A DNA stretch of 64,000 nucleotides, from assembly GCF_011761355.1 (NCBI RefSeq), contig NZ_JAASRW010000002.1:310001-374000 (forward strand), in the 5' to 3' direction. Positions 42,157 through 52,900 of this stretch are shown here, one piece after another. A program made the position numbers and the translations under genes. The notes below the pieces were generated by a model. The model saw only the letters and a list, made by a program, of their open reading frames with translations, ran no database searches and was not told where the DNA came from. Positions within the stretch are counted from its first letter, which is position 1. Each line of letters opens with the position of its first letter. The stretch comes from Paenibacillus lupini (GTDB lineage Bacteria; Bacillota; Bacilli; Paenibacillales; Paenibacillaceae).

Positions 42157-42312
42157 TTAGTAGTACCCTTTACCTGTGCCTACACCACCAACTTGTGGGC
42201 CGTAACCGCCGCCCCAGCCGCCAACAAAGCCACATCCGCAGACGATAATCACCAGCAAGATGAACAGTACAAGAATTCCGCCAACTTGATTTCCATGGCC
42301 AAACCCTGACAT
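42157..42312 (-). CDS. YjcZ-family sporulation protein
   Basis: The 51-residue protein begins MSGFGHGNQVGG, then a hydrophobic helix (ILVLFILLVIIVCGCGFVGG) and a Gly/Tyr-rich end (WGGGYG to GTGKGYY). This is the layout of the YjcZ-type sporulation proteins of Bacillales, made late in spore formation. GGAGGTG lies 9 nt upstream of the ATG. It is short and so easily missed. Neighbours are unrelated. Confidence 0.8.
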   Translation of the reverse strand: MSGFGHGNQVGGILVLFILLVIIVCGCGFVGGWGGGYGPQVGGVGTGKGYY

Positions 42313-42483
42313 AATTCACAACACCTCCTCACGTCTGGAGTATTCTTTATAATATGTATGGGGAAGTATGATGCTTGGGTATTTGCCTCAAAGGTATTTA
42401 TCTAATTCCCATTTACCTCTCCGTTATGAAGGTCATGGAAGGTTGAATGTCCGGGGGAATGCAACCCTATGCCCCTGAGGAGT

Positions 42484-42547
42484 AAACTAACTGGAAACAA
42501 TAGTTTGAAAACAGGGAGCAGTTTGCCGCTGGCATCTGCTCCTTTCT
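42484..42547. repeat. Two-hairpin intergenic element, third conserved-loop copy
   Basis: AAACTA (42484-42489) pairs with TAGTTT (42501-42506) over a loop holding CTGGAAACA. It is followed by GGAGCAG (42515-42521) with CTGCTCC (42536-42542) and TTTCT. The part order is the same as at 41191. Confidence 0.6.
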
Positions 42548-42633
42548 TTATTATAAAAGGACTGTTAAGTGCAACATATGGAATTTTACAGCGTATAAAC
42601 AACGATTCCATATTAAGGAGGGATTTATAATTA

Positions 42634-42702
42634 ATGTTGGTTTCCAGCGTAGGGCTGCTTTTCATGTTTTTTGCTGTCACTATTGCTGGAAGTATCTTAT
42701 AG
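42634..42702 (+). CDS. Possible 22-residue hydrophobic micro-protein
   Basis: ATG 42634 has GGAGGG about 11 nt upstream and reads MLVSSVGLLFMFFAVTIAGS plus IL before TAG 42700-42702. It would be one membrane helix. It lies alone between a two-hairpin repeat and a lipoprotein gene. The ORF may be chance. Confidence 0.3.
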   Translation: MLVSSVGLLFMFFAVTIAGSIL

Positions 42703-42743
42703 CATGGACAAATCCTTAGAAGTAAACAGAACAAGGGGGCTTT

Positions 42744-43595
42744 ATGAGAAGAATTTACGTTATGGTTATATGTCTAACTGTTACATTTCTATCTGGTTTA
42801 GTGGGTTGCGGTAATTCTGCAAAGGAAGATTCAATTAATAAGACTTTGGGGTTAACTATCGAAGAAAAACTGAACAGTATAACTAAACCAAAGGATTTTA
42901 AGGTATCACTATCCTCTAATCCATATGAATATATTCAGGGAGCAGATAGTAACAAGGATTACAACTTCATTGTTTCACAAGGTGAACCTGCTTTAAAATA
43001 TATGCTCAGTAAATTTGCTAATAGTGACAATGATGGATTGAAGGAATATATTATGGCACTCGCCTGTTCTGAAATTCTAAAAGAGAATCCAGCCTCTAAA
43101 AACTGGGCTTCTGGTAGGGAATGGTATAGACAATGGCAGGAAAACAAGACAGCAGGGCTAAATACAGAAGTGTTCATGAATAACTCGGTTGGTCAAGACA
43201 AAGATGCTGAAATAACTATGGAAAATGCAATTCCAACACGTTTGGCTCCAGGAGCTATCTTAAAGTATGATGATCATACAAAGCCAGCCATTACATATGA
43301 TATCAAAGCTATAATAACATCACCTGATGCTGAACCAGTACCATACGCTTCAGACGATAAACAGGAGAAACCTACACCATCAGAAACTACCAAAGAAGAT
43401 GATGAAGATAGAGCCAAAGAAGATGCATTTTTTGATTCTGTTAAAGAAGAAGCTAAGAGCTTACCCGTATTTAATCTAGGTTATGACCTTCCAGACCCAG
43501 AGCCAGGGCTAGTGGTGATATATGGATCTGATGGATACATAAACAGATACTATAATGAAAATGATTATAAAGAAAATAGCTCTTCTTCAGAATAA
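42744..43595 (+). CDS. Lipoprotein of unknown function with an acidic linker
   Basis: The 283-residue protein has lipobox LVGC (Cys22). Residues about 55-135 are helical (EPALKYMLSKFANSDNDGLK, then ALACSEILKE) and recall a HEAT-like unit. Residues about 205-245 are a Lys/Glu/Asp-rich linker, and the end (GYDLPDPEPGLVVIYGSDG) is short and beta-like. AGGGGGC precedes the ATG. Family unknown. Confidence 0.65.
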   Translation: MRRIYVMVICLTVTFLSGLVGCGNSAKEDSINKTLGLTIEEKLNSITKPKDFKVSLSSNPYEYIQGADSNKDYNFIVSQGEPALKYMLSKFANSDNDGLKEYIMALACSEILKENPASKNWASGREWYRQWQENKTAGLNTEVFMNNSVGQDKDAEITMENAIPTRLAPGAILKYDDHTKPAITYDIKAIITSPDAEPVPYASDDKQEKPTPSETTKEDDEDRAKEDAFFDSVKEEAKSLPVFNLGYDLPDPEPGLVVIYGSDGYINRYYNENDYKENSSSSE

Positions 43596-43937
43596 AACTG
43601 CGGATAAATTGTTAGTAGAGGTTTAAAAGTTTTTATAATGGTTAGACTATAAGAATAACTATCGATTGTGTTTAACTGATATTCATGACTAAACTGTGTA
43701 AGTCGGACCGTCTGAAGGTGCTGACAAAAGGATATACATTAGATCAACGATAAATTAACCGCCAGGGCATTGTGCCCTGGCGGTTTTTCTTATTTAGCGG
43801 ATCCTCTCCAAGAGATCCGCCACCATTAAAGTAAAAGGCGGTTTAACGCAACATATCCGTTATTATGACGTATAGGATATGATTGGAAAATAGGGAGTGA
43901 GCCATTACCGGCAAACATAAATGTAAGGGGGGAGTTC
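43596..43937 (+). other. Intergenic stretch with terminators and repeat remnants
   Basis: There is no gene. It contains the terminator at 43757, an inverted repeat GCGGATC (43797-43803)/GATCCGC (43814-43820), and GGTTTAACGCAACATATCCG near 43838. Similar strings occur near 40050 and 42570. Confidence 0.5.
43757..43788 (+). terminator. Intrinsic terminator
   Basis: AACCGCCAGGGC (43757-43768) pairs perfectly with GCCCTGGCGGTT (43774-43785), then TTT. It lies 162 nt after the lipoprotein stop. Confidence 0.9.
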
Positions 43938-44285
43938 ATGCCATTTGCATTTTCATTATTATTGATACTATTAGTTTTAATAAACATAATTTTAAGAAAA
44001 TATATCCTTGCAGAGGGATCAGAAAAGATCTCAGATACTAACGGAAAGAACGTGAATAGATGGGTAAAAGGATTGCTTGTACTCATTGCTATCTGTATTT
44101 ATTTCTTTGTTTTGGATACAACGGATTACAGCACAATTAAATGGTTTTGGTTAATATTTTTTTCAGTTGCCATTGGATTTCAGGCGTTTATGGAATGGAA
44201 GTATTTGAAAGACTCAAAAGAATATATTATTTCACTTATTATATTAGCCGTCGGATTAATATATATTTGTCTTTTTATATTCTAA
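43938..44285 (+). CDS. Small four-helix membrane protein (DUF4181-like)
   Basis: The 115-residue protein has hydrophobic helices at about 3-22, 43-60, 68-86 and 94-114. The size and pattern (ILRKYILAEGSEKIS, then WFWLIFFSVAIGFQAFMEWKY) resemble DUF4181 proteins of Bacillales. GGGGGGAG precedes the ATG. Function unknown. Confidence 0.6.
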   Translation: MPFAFSLLLILLVLINIILRKYILAEGSEKISDTNGKNVNRWVKGLLVLIAICIYFFVLDTTDYSTIKWFWLIFFSVAIGFQAFMEWKYLKDSKEYIISLIILAVGLIYICLFIF

Positions 44286-44389
44286 CTGACAATATCACTT
44301 AAAATAAGTAGATTCTAATCCCTCTTAGTTTTTTCTAATTGGCATAACGCGCTTGAATTGTCTACCATAGGTATATAACCTTTTCTTCT

Positions 44390-44434
44390 GCTCCTCTAAA
44401 GCTGCCGGGTAACCGCTCTTGAGGAGCTTTTTTT
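44390..44434 (+). terminator. Intrinsic terminator
   Basis: GCTCCTC (44390-44396) pairs with GAGGAGC (44421-44427), extended inside by AAAGC/GCTCTT and CGG/CCG, then seven T. Confidence 0.8.
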
Positions 44435-44496
44435 GTATATGCACCCGTGTCGGACGACGACTAACCTAATCATTCAACTATCGGTGAACGTTTGAC

Positions 44497-45327
44497 TTAC
44501 TCCAGCAGAAGCTGTTCCATCCTGGAAGCCGTTTGTGCATCAGCCGGCATATTAACCGTGACGGTATAGTGGGGAGCATCTGATACCAGAAAAGTAAGCT
44601 GGTTAAAAATTAGCAGCCCGGCTGTTGGATGGTAGTTAATCTTCATCCCTTCGGGTCCGTTCAGCACATCGTGCTGAGGCCACCATTCCCTAAATTCATC
44701 ACTAGCCAGATTAAGCTCACTGATCATATCCATCCACCAAGGATCTCCGGGGAATTTACCGTAACCCGCACGGAATTGAGCAAGGCGGTGGCGGGCATGC
44801 TTTTCCCAATTCTGTTGAAGTACTTCACGGACGTACGGCGACATGAAGGTACGCCATACCGAATTGAGCTCTCGATCCGACATTTCTTCATATTTGCCAT
44901 AGACACAGCTAGCGGCTTTGTTCCAGGCAATGATATCTAATCGATCATTCGTTATAAAAGCAGGACTTGTTCCTTGCCCATTAAGGAAGCTCTGCAAATC
45001 ATCGCTGATTACATTCTCTTCCTGATTTAACTCTGCCGGCAGCTGCTGGAGTGCCAGCAAGTACAGATGCTTCCGTTCAGTAGCATCCAATTGGAGAGCA
45101 TGCCCGATGTTATCCAGCACCTGTGACGATACTTGTATATTACGACCTTGCTCCAGCCACGTATACCAGTCGACGCTGACGCCTGACAGCTGTGCGACTT
45201 CTCCTCGTCTAAGGCCAGGTGTCCGGCGGCGTCCGCTGCTTGGCAATCCAGCCTGTTCGGGAGAAAGGCGTGCCCTTCGCGTCCGCAGAAACTGCGCAAG
45301 CTCACTTAATCTTACGGAATCATCCAT
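44497..45327 (-). CDS. XRE-family regulator with MmyB-like ligand-binding domain
   Basis: The 276-residue protein has a helix-turn-helix at about 8-80 (SGRRRTPGLRRGEVAQLSGV, VDWYTWLEQGR) and an MmyB-type domain at about 105-270. The latter has motifs DRLDIIAWNKAA, FPGDPWWMDMISEL and FNQLTFLVSDAP. Members often control a neighbouring efflux or oxidoreductase gene, sometimes binding fatty-acid-like ligands. It is divergent from the MFS pump, with a palindrome in the shared region. GGAGAGGAAGG precedes the ATG. Confidence 0.85.
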   Translation of the reverse strand: MDDSVRLSELAQFLRTRRARLSPEQAGLPSSGRRRTPGLRRGEVAQLSGVSVDWYTWLEQGRNIQVSSQVLDNIGHALQLDATERKHLYLLALQQLPAELNQEENVISDDLQSFLNGQGTSPAFITNDRLDIIAWNKAASCVYGKYEEMSDRELNSVWRTFMSPYVREVLQQNWEKHARHRLAQFRAGYGKFPGDPWWMDMISELNLASDEFREWWPQHDVLNGPEGMKINYHPTAGLLIFNQLTFLVSDAPHYTVTVNMPADAQTASRMEQLLLE

Positions 45328-45364
45328 GATCTGGTACCTTCCTCTCCTTGTCTAATTCCTATCG

Positions 45365-45381
45365 TAGGAGAACGACTCCTA
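45365..45381. promoter_or_regulatory. Candidate operator between MmyB-like regulator and MFS pump
   Basis: TAGGAG-AACGA-CTCCTA is a perfect inverted repeat, 38 nt from the regulator start. It is probably bound by the regulator's dimer. Confidence 0.5.
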
Positions 45382-45466
45382 GGATAAACCCTCATCTTAA
45401 TCTTGTATAGGGATCATTATACACTTTAAGAGAATTCGACAGGAATAGAATGAGAGGGGAATTACA

Positions 45467-46825
45467 TTGAATAAACAAAGCTTCTCCAGCCGCAGCTTGT
45501 TGCTGCTGGGATTATCGCTTGGCTATTTTATGGTGCTGCTTGATATGACGGTTGTTAGTGTCGCACTTCCAGCCATCCATGCAGATCTAGGTGGAGGAAT
45601 ATCCGATCTTCAATGGGTCGTTAATGCCTATACGATTGTGTTTGCTGGATTACTGTTATCGATGGGCGTATTTGCTGACAAGCTGGGAGCAAAACGTTTA
45701 TATATTTGGGGGCTGGTCCTGTTCCTTATAGCCTCGGCTGCATCGGCAGTTGTCTCATCGATCAGCTTATTAATCGTGCTGCGCGCCGTCCTTGGAATAG
45801 GAGGAGCAGCTTTACTGCCAGCCTCCCTGACACTTATGGTTCATATGTATCCCGAACCTGCTGAACGTGCCAAAGCGCTGGGGATATGGACCGCGATTAC
45901 CGGTGTGGCTATGGCAGCCGGGCCGGTAATCGGTGGAGTATTGGCTGATTCAACAGGATGGCGAAGTATATTCCTTCTTCAAGTACCTGTTGCTGTGCTT
46001 AGCCTGCTGCTGACAGGTTTGCTTGTCAGAGAAACCCCTCGGTCGCAGCAGAAAAGCTTTGATATAGGGGGACAGGTGACCGCTATAGGGGCCATCGCCG
46101 CCTTATCTTTTAGTCTGATGGAAGGACAAAGATATGGCTGGCAGTCTTTTCAGATAGTAGGATCGTTTGTTCTAGCATTGCTCTGTATCTTCTTGTTTGT
46201 CTATATTGAGGCAAAAGGAAAAGCACCACTTTTTCCGCTGCAGCTATTCAGAAACAGAACCGTATCGGCAGGCCTGCTTGGCGGATTGTCTATTAACTTA
46301 GGGTTGTCAGGGATTTTATTTGTCTTTCCTTTGTTTTTTCAGCAAGTTCAAGGTCTGTCAGCTCATTCAGCTGGGCTTTCACTTCTTCCGCTTATGCTTC
46401 CGCTAGCCTTTAATCCGATACTGACCGGACGACTCGTCGGCAGGGTAGGCGCACGTATTCCAATGACAGCTGGGTTCTGTCTCGGAGCGGCCGGGTCATT
46501 ACTGCAAGTATGGACGAATGAGAATACGAGTTATGTTTGGACGTTTATTGGATTGTTATTAATCGGTTTTGGGGTTTCTTTAACGATTCCTTCGCTTATG
46601 TCAGCAGTTATGTCCTCTGTTCTAAAAGAACAATCCGGCGCTGTTTCCGGTGCCTTGAATTCCAGCCGCCAGCTCGGATCGGTATTAGGGGTCGCGCTCA
46701 TTGGCTCCATTCTCAGCGGCAGCCAATCATTTATGACTGGCATGCATGCCGCTTTTATTCTAATCACAATCATTTTATTTATAGGCATATTTCTCTCTAG
46801 TTCCATGCCCGGCAGGAAGAATTGA
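45467..46825 (+). CDS. MFS multidrug efflux pump (DHA2, EmrB/QacA type)
   Basis: The 452-residue protein has about 14 helices and DHA2 motifs: LDMTVVSVALPAI in TM1, GVFADKLGAKRLY (motif A) and GIWTAITGVAMAAGPVIGG (motif C of drug/proton antiporters). The start is TTG 45467 with GAGAGGGG upstream. It exports drugs or metabolites by proton antiport; the substrate is not predictable. Likely regulated by the divergent MmyB-like protein. Confidence 0.85.
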   Translation: MNKQSFSSRSLLLLGLSLGYFMVLLDMTVVSVALPAIHADLGGGISDLQWVVNAYTIVFAGLLLSMGVFADKLGAKRLYIWGLVLFLIASAASAVVSSISLLIVLRAVLGIGGAALLPASLTLMVHMYPEPAERAKALGIWTAITGVAMAAGPVIGGVLADSTGWRSIFLLQVPVAVLSLLLTGLLVRETPRSQQKSFDIGGQVTAIGAIAALSFSLMEGQRYGWQSFQIVGSFVLALLCIFLFVYIEAKGKAPLFPLQLFRNRTVSAGLLGGLSINLGLSGILFVFPLFFQQVQGLSAHSAGLSLLPLMLPLAFNPILTGRLVGRVGARIPMTAGFCLGAAGSLLQVWTNENTSYVWTFIGLLLIGFGVSLTIPSLMSAVMSSVLKEQSGAVSGALNSSRQLGSVLGVALIGSILSGSQSFMTGMHAAFILITIILFIGIFLSSSMPGRKN

Positions 46826-46963
46826 TCCAGCAATCTTTTTGTATGTATGTAAGGAACTTAATATAACACCTAATATTCCCAATAATACACCTCGTCCTGT
46901 ACCCCCTCACACTCTAAGATGAGAGATGCAACTATCCTTGAACAAGACCGAGGGGGAGTACGG

Positions 46964-49900
46964 ATGGCACGAAGTAAGGTAATGCTGTCTGCTTTGATGG
47001 CGCTGCTGCTGTTATTTACAGCGTTTCCGGTATATGCAGCAGATGATGAAGCGGGTACGGTTAGCAGCGAATCGGACAGCTATGTAAGGATTAAGAACAA
47101 ATGGAAGAGCAATTATTTGTATGAAGGCTCTGATGGCGTAGTACGCTACGGATTTACTGCAATAGACAACGAGAATTCACATTGGCAAATAGAAGAGAGC
47201 AATGGCATAACTAGAATTAAAAACCGTGCAACCGGCCATTACATCGCAATGGAGGACACGAATCAGCGCCGTGATCCTTTGCTCAGTCGCAGCATTACGG
47301 AGAGCACGACGGATGATCAGTGGATAATAGCCGACTCGAGCCGGGCTGGTTATGTCATCATTAAGAATGCCATCGATCCTTCAGCGAATCTGGTCATCCA
47401 CCAAGAGGATCAGCTCGGATTTGCAGAGGTAAGCGGAGATATTAATATTACTTTCGAAAGCCCGCAATGGGCACTTGAGCCGGTAGATCCTGCGGGTATT
47501 CCTGTTCGTATCGTCAACCAATACAAGGCAGGGCAATATCTGTATGAAGATCAGGAAGGCTTCGTCAAATTTGGCGTTGCCGGCGGGATTACCGATCAGA
47601 CTACTCATTGGTATATCGAGACGGTGGTAAAGAAGGAAGACGGATCATCTGTCATCCGTTTGAAAAACCGTGCAACCGGCCATTACATCACCCAAGGTGC
47701 AGAAGGCTGGATGCAGCTTAAGGCAACAGCTCAGAATGGGACAAAAAGCGAATGGACGATGGGGCCAGCGGCTAGTGCGGGCTTCCTAACTTTTACAAGC
47801 GTATTTGCAGCTGAAGGTGAAACACCTCTCAACTATGTGTTAAATACCCAGTTCCCGGATGATACCAATGTGCGGGCCAATGACTGGGCGCAGCCTTCTT
47901 GGGGAAGTGCCCAGTGGCGTATTGATAGGGCAACGGATGTTCAGCCAATTCGAATTGCAAGTTATTCCGATGACCCTGCGGGAGTTGCGTACTTATATGA
48001 AGACAACGGTGTTGTAAAATATGGGGCGCTCGACAATTCAAATGCAGGCGTGTATCAGTGGATTTTAGAAGATTATGATGGTAAGACGCTAATCCGCAAT
48101 CTGGGAACCGGTCATTATATTCATAACGGTGTTTCAGAGCCAACCGATCCATTAACGGCCGATGCGGCTTCCACGATTGACACTTCCTATCAATGGACCA
48201 TCGCATCTTCGAATATTTATGATGATTACAAGACGATTAAGAATGGCAGCGGAACGAATGTTTATCTGCATAACGCAGGTGCAATCGGAGCTGCACAAGC
48301 AGGAACCATTGATCCTGATACAAACCCGGCACAATGGCTTTTCGCCGACCCATCAGTATCGACAGATGGTTCCCCGCAGTTTGTACGCATTATGAATGAA
48401 TGGCAGTCTATGTATTTATATGAAGATATGCAGGGCAATTTGAAATACGGCAATATAAGAACCGATGATGAGCGGGATCAATGGGTGGTTGAACGCTTCC
48501 AAGGCCGCAAACGGATTAAAAACCGTGAAACGAATCATTATATAAATCTGCAAAATGTAACGGACGGCCATATTAAAGTAACTGACGTCGAGGACGATTG
48601 GCGAAGTGCAGTATGGGTAATTGAGGATATGGGCGGCGGCTCCCGGCTGATTCATAGCGTACTTGATGCGAATGATGAGGAAGGTGCCCAAAAGTATATA
48701 AACTTGCAAAACCTGACCAAATACGCTGAATACGGCATTATTAATCCGAACTGGGGAAGTCCGCGCTGGCGTTTTGTTAATGTTCCTGCAGAAGCGCCAA
48801 GCAACATCCGGATCAAGAGCAAGCTGACAGGCGGTTACTTGTATGAAGTAACAGATGCAAGCTCGGAAGATCTAGGTAAGGTTAAGTTTGAAGACCTTGC
48901 GGAATCGGATACCTCGTCCGTCTGGTTCCCTGAAGATACGGGGGATGGTGTAGGGTCTGTCCGACTGAAAAACCTTTCAACCGGCCATTATTTATCTATG
49001 GAAGGGGTAGGTGGTGCAGTAGAGCAGGATGCACCTGATTTCAAGCTGGCATCTGAACAAATCTATCCGCAATGGGGCAGCGCCAAATGGTATTTGCAAG
49101 ATAGTGCAAGTACGGGCTATATCAACATCAAGAGCGCTTGGGCTGGCCACTATGTCTATGAGCCAAGCGGTGATGTTGCAGGTTATGCACTCGTAAGCAA
49201 GCTTGTCGCGGGCAATGATGAAGGACAATTCGCGGTGGAAGAAGTTGAAGTACCTGAAGCGCCTCTGCCAGCTGTTCCAGTCCGAATCAAAAATGCGGCA
49301 ACCGGCCAATTCCTATATGAGAACCATGGAGGAGTCGTGCTGTATGGCAATGTGGATTTAGAGAACGGATATTCACATTGGCTGCTTAGCGGTGACAACG
49401 GATCTTATCGCATTACGAACCGTGTAACGGGACATTACATCGCCGTAGATGACAACTATCGGTATATTATTAGCGGAGAAGCGGGAGCAGTTACCCCAAG
49501 AGCAGACTGGTCTATTGAGTCGCAAGGCTCAAGCTATCTGATCCGCAGCTTATATGGAAGCTTTGACGATGAATATATCAATGTGCAAAATGGTGCTGGT
49601 TACGCGGAACGCGGCTTATTCCCATCCTCTTTCGGAACATTGCAATGGAGCTTTGAGAACGCACCAGAGAGCTTCACAACTCCCGTGATGGGCGAAGAGC
49701 GTAACGAAGTGACGAGCACACCAATATTCGATGACACAAACAATATCATGTTTACATTAGACGGCAAGTCACTTGCAGAATCTAGTGGTGCTGCGATTGT
49801 TACGGCAAGCTCTGGTACGGGTAATCCAAGTGCCGAATGGCTGCTGCAGGATTACAATGGGCGCAAGCTAATTAAGAACCGGGCAACAGGGAAGCTTTTA

Positions 49901-52900
49901 TCGCTCGATCTTTCACTCGTAGACAGCAGTGCATTAACGGATACTGAGCAGTGGGTCGTGGAAGAACATCTTGGACGCTTCGTGATTACGAATGCGGCTG
50001 AGAAGACCGGAGCGCTCTATCTGGAAGACGATCAGCTTCAATATGGTGAAGAAGGCCTTACATCATCTGCTGCATGGAATTTGATTCCGGTCAGCGGCAA
50101 GGTGATCTATGAAGCAGAGAATGCTTTCCATAGTCAAAGTATGACGACAGCTTCTTTATCCAATGGTTATACAGGCACTGGCTATTTGGAAGGAATGACG
50201 AAGGAAGCTGATCTCATTCGTTTTGTTGTTAATGCGAAGGACGCAGGCTCTTATGAGGCTTCGATACGCTATCTTACAGGCCAGTCTGGCAAGCTTAAGC
50301 TGACTGTAAACGGCAGTCCAATGGATTCAATTACAGTCCAAGCAGCTGCAAGCTGGAGAAATGCAGCTGTAACGCTTGACCTCCGGTCAGGCATTAATAC
50401 CGTAACGGTACAGAAGGATTCGGCGGTAAGCGGAAGTCTTTCCATCGACTCTTTCACGGTAGATAATGATGTTAACCTTGACTATCGCGGTGCGACAGTA
50501 CCATATGTTACTTATGAAGCTGAGCATGCTACCACGAATGGTTCATTCATAGGGCCTTCGAGAGTGTATCGCGAGATGGCATCCGAGGCTTCCGGCAGAC
50601 AGGCGGTTGAACTGGATGAGACAGGCGATTATGTTGAGTTTACTTTAGCGGAAGCGGCAAACTCCATTGTGTTACGTTACGCCATCCTTGACAGCGCCGA
50701 TGGCAGCGGACTGCAAGAAACCTTAGGCTTGTATATCAATGGTGAGTTCAAACAGAAATTACACTTAACTTCCAAATATGCATGGGAATACGGCAGCTAC
50801 CCTTGGTCGAATGATCCAACGCAAGGCAGTGCGCACCGCTTCTTTGATGAAATTCATGCGCTGATTGGCGATGTTCCTGCTGGTGCGACAATCAGGCTGG
50901 AGAAGGATGCAGACAGCTCGGCTGATTATTATGTCATCGATCTGGCCGACATGGAGCAGGTTGCAGGTTCGTTTGTGATGCCAGACGGTTTCCTCTCGGT
51001 GGCGGACTATGGCGCGGCGGCTAATGATGGTGAGGACGATACAGCTGCTTTTAATGCCGCAATGACAGCAGCAAAGGCATCTGGCAAAGGTGTCTGGTTC
51101 CCAGCAGGAACGTTCGAGCTTCGTGACAGCTTGCTGCATGTAACTGATGTGACAATCCGTGGTGCTGGCATGTGGTATACAACTCTGCTTGGTGCACGGT
51201 TTATCGGAGATGGCGGCAACATTCAAGTATTTGATCTTCTTGTCGATGGCGATTTGAACATCCGGGATGACGAAGCAAGCACACATGGCTTTGAAGGTGA
51301 GTTTGGTCCAGGCTCCGTTATTCAAAATGTATGGATCGAGCATTCCAAGACAGGCCTCTGGCTGACGCGCCTCAAAGGCAGTACAGGATTTACCGACAGC
51401 CTTCATATGATTGGCCTGCGGATGCGTAATTTGATGGCGGATGGCATTAACTTCTGTGTAGGAACGAGCAACAGTATGCTGGAGCAAAGCGATATCCGTT
51501 ACCCAGGTGATGACGGTATTGCCATGTGGTCTGCAGAAGGTGTAGCCAGCGTCAACAATACGGCTCGCTTTAATACGGTATCTCTTCCTTGGCTGGCGGA
51601 TAACATGGTTATTTTCGGCGGCAAGGACAACAAGATGACGGATAATATTGCAAAAGACACGATTACAAATGGTGCAGGCTTAGCGGTATCGACTCGGTTT
51701 AATCCGGTTCCGTTCAGCGGTACAACTGTGGTGGAACGTAATACGCTGATCCGCACTGGCAGCTTTGATTCCGGTTATGGAATCAATCTAGGTGCGATCT
51801 GGGTATTTGCTAGCGAAAAAGATTTGAACGGTACGGTCAACATCCGCAATAATACAGCCATTGACAGCACATATGCCGGATTGATTGTTCATGGCGAGTT
51901 CCAAGTAAATGGTGTAACGATCGAGAATACCGTGATTGACGGAGCGGGAACAAATGGTGTGGATGTCACGCCAAATGTAAAAGGCTCAGTCGCAATTGAT
52001 AATGTGATTGTCCGTGGAGAACGGATTTCCGTAGTTAATGATACGAATCCGAATTTTGCCTTCCAGGAGCTGAACGAAGGATTTGCTAATCTTCAACCAT
52101 TCCAGTTCAGCTTAGGTGAACTGAGCAGGGGACCATTCGTTCATGAGAAAGGCGATGCTGAGAATGTACATGTATATAACCGCAACGGTGAAGAGGTTAC
52201 GAATGATGCGGTGATTACAGTAGACAACACAAATATCGCTAATCTGGAAAGCGGTGTATTAAAAGCAGTCCGTCCAGGTAATGTGAAAATAACGGTTGTC
52301 TACAATGGCAAGACTCGAGTATTTACCCTGCAAATTAATGGGAAGGAAGACGGCAGCACAGGGACGAATCCAGGTTCGAGCAGCTCAGGCACTGAAGGAT
52401 CGAAGGCAGTTGCTGCTTCAGCGAAGCCGGAAGATAACGACAAGGCTTTAAAGGATGAAGTGAAATCTGGCCAGCATGTCATTACATTTGATGTCAGTGG
52501 GGCTGCAGTCTCCGGAAAAGCGGCATTTACTGTAAAAACGCTGTTGGAGCTAGCTGCATCTAATCCGGATTTGACTGTGTTGATTCAGAATCAACAGGCA
52601 AGCTATACGTTCCCGCTAAAACTGCTAGCACATGTTCTTCAAGCGAACGGCATATCGGATACGGCGAACGCGGTTTGGACTTTCTCTATTCAATCGCCGG
52701 CTGTTGATCTTACATCGAAGCTGAACAATGATGCAGTCCTCCAAGGCATCAAGCCTGTTGGCAACGCAATTGATTTTAGCATATCGGTTCAATACGGCAG
52801 CCAGACGATTGTCATTACAAACTCCGGCGGTTCGTACATCGAGCGGACAATAACGGTTGATGGAGCTCAAGATACCGGAAAATTAACTGTACTCGTGTAT

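Noticed and set aside
39191..44390. Integrated phage or complete insertion sequence in the AT-rich gene-poor stretch
   Set aside because: No integrase, transposase, phage structural gene or flanking target duplication was found; only small repeats and gene relics.
47080..50040. Assembly duplication as the cause of the tandem units in the giant GH87 protein
   Set aside because: The units differ widely in sequence and length while keeping motifs, as expected for old protein repeats and not for an assembly artefact.
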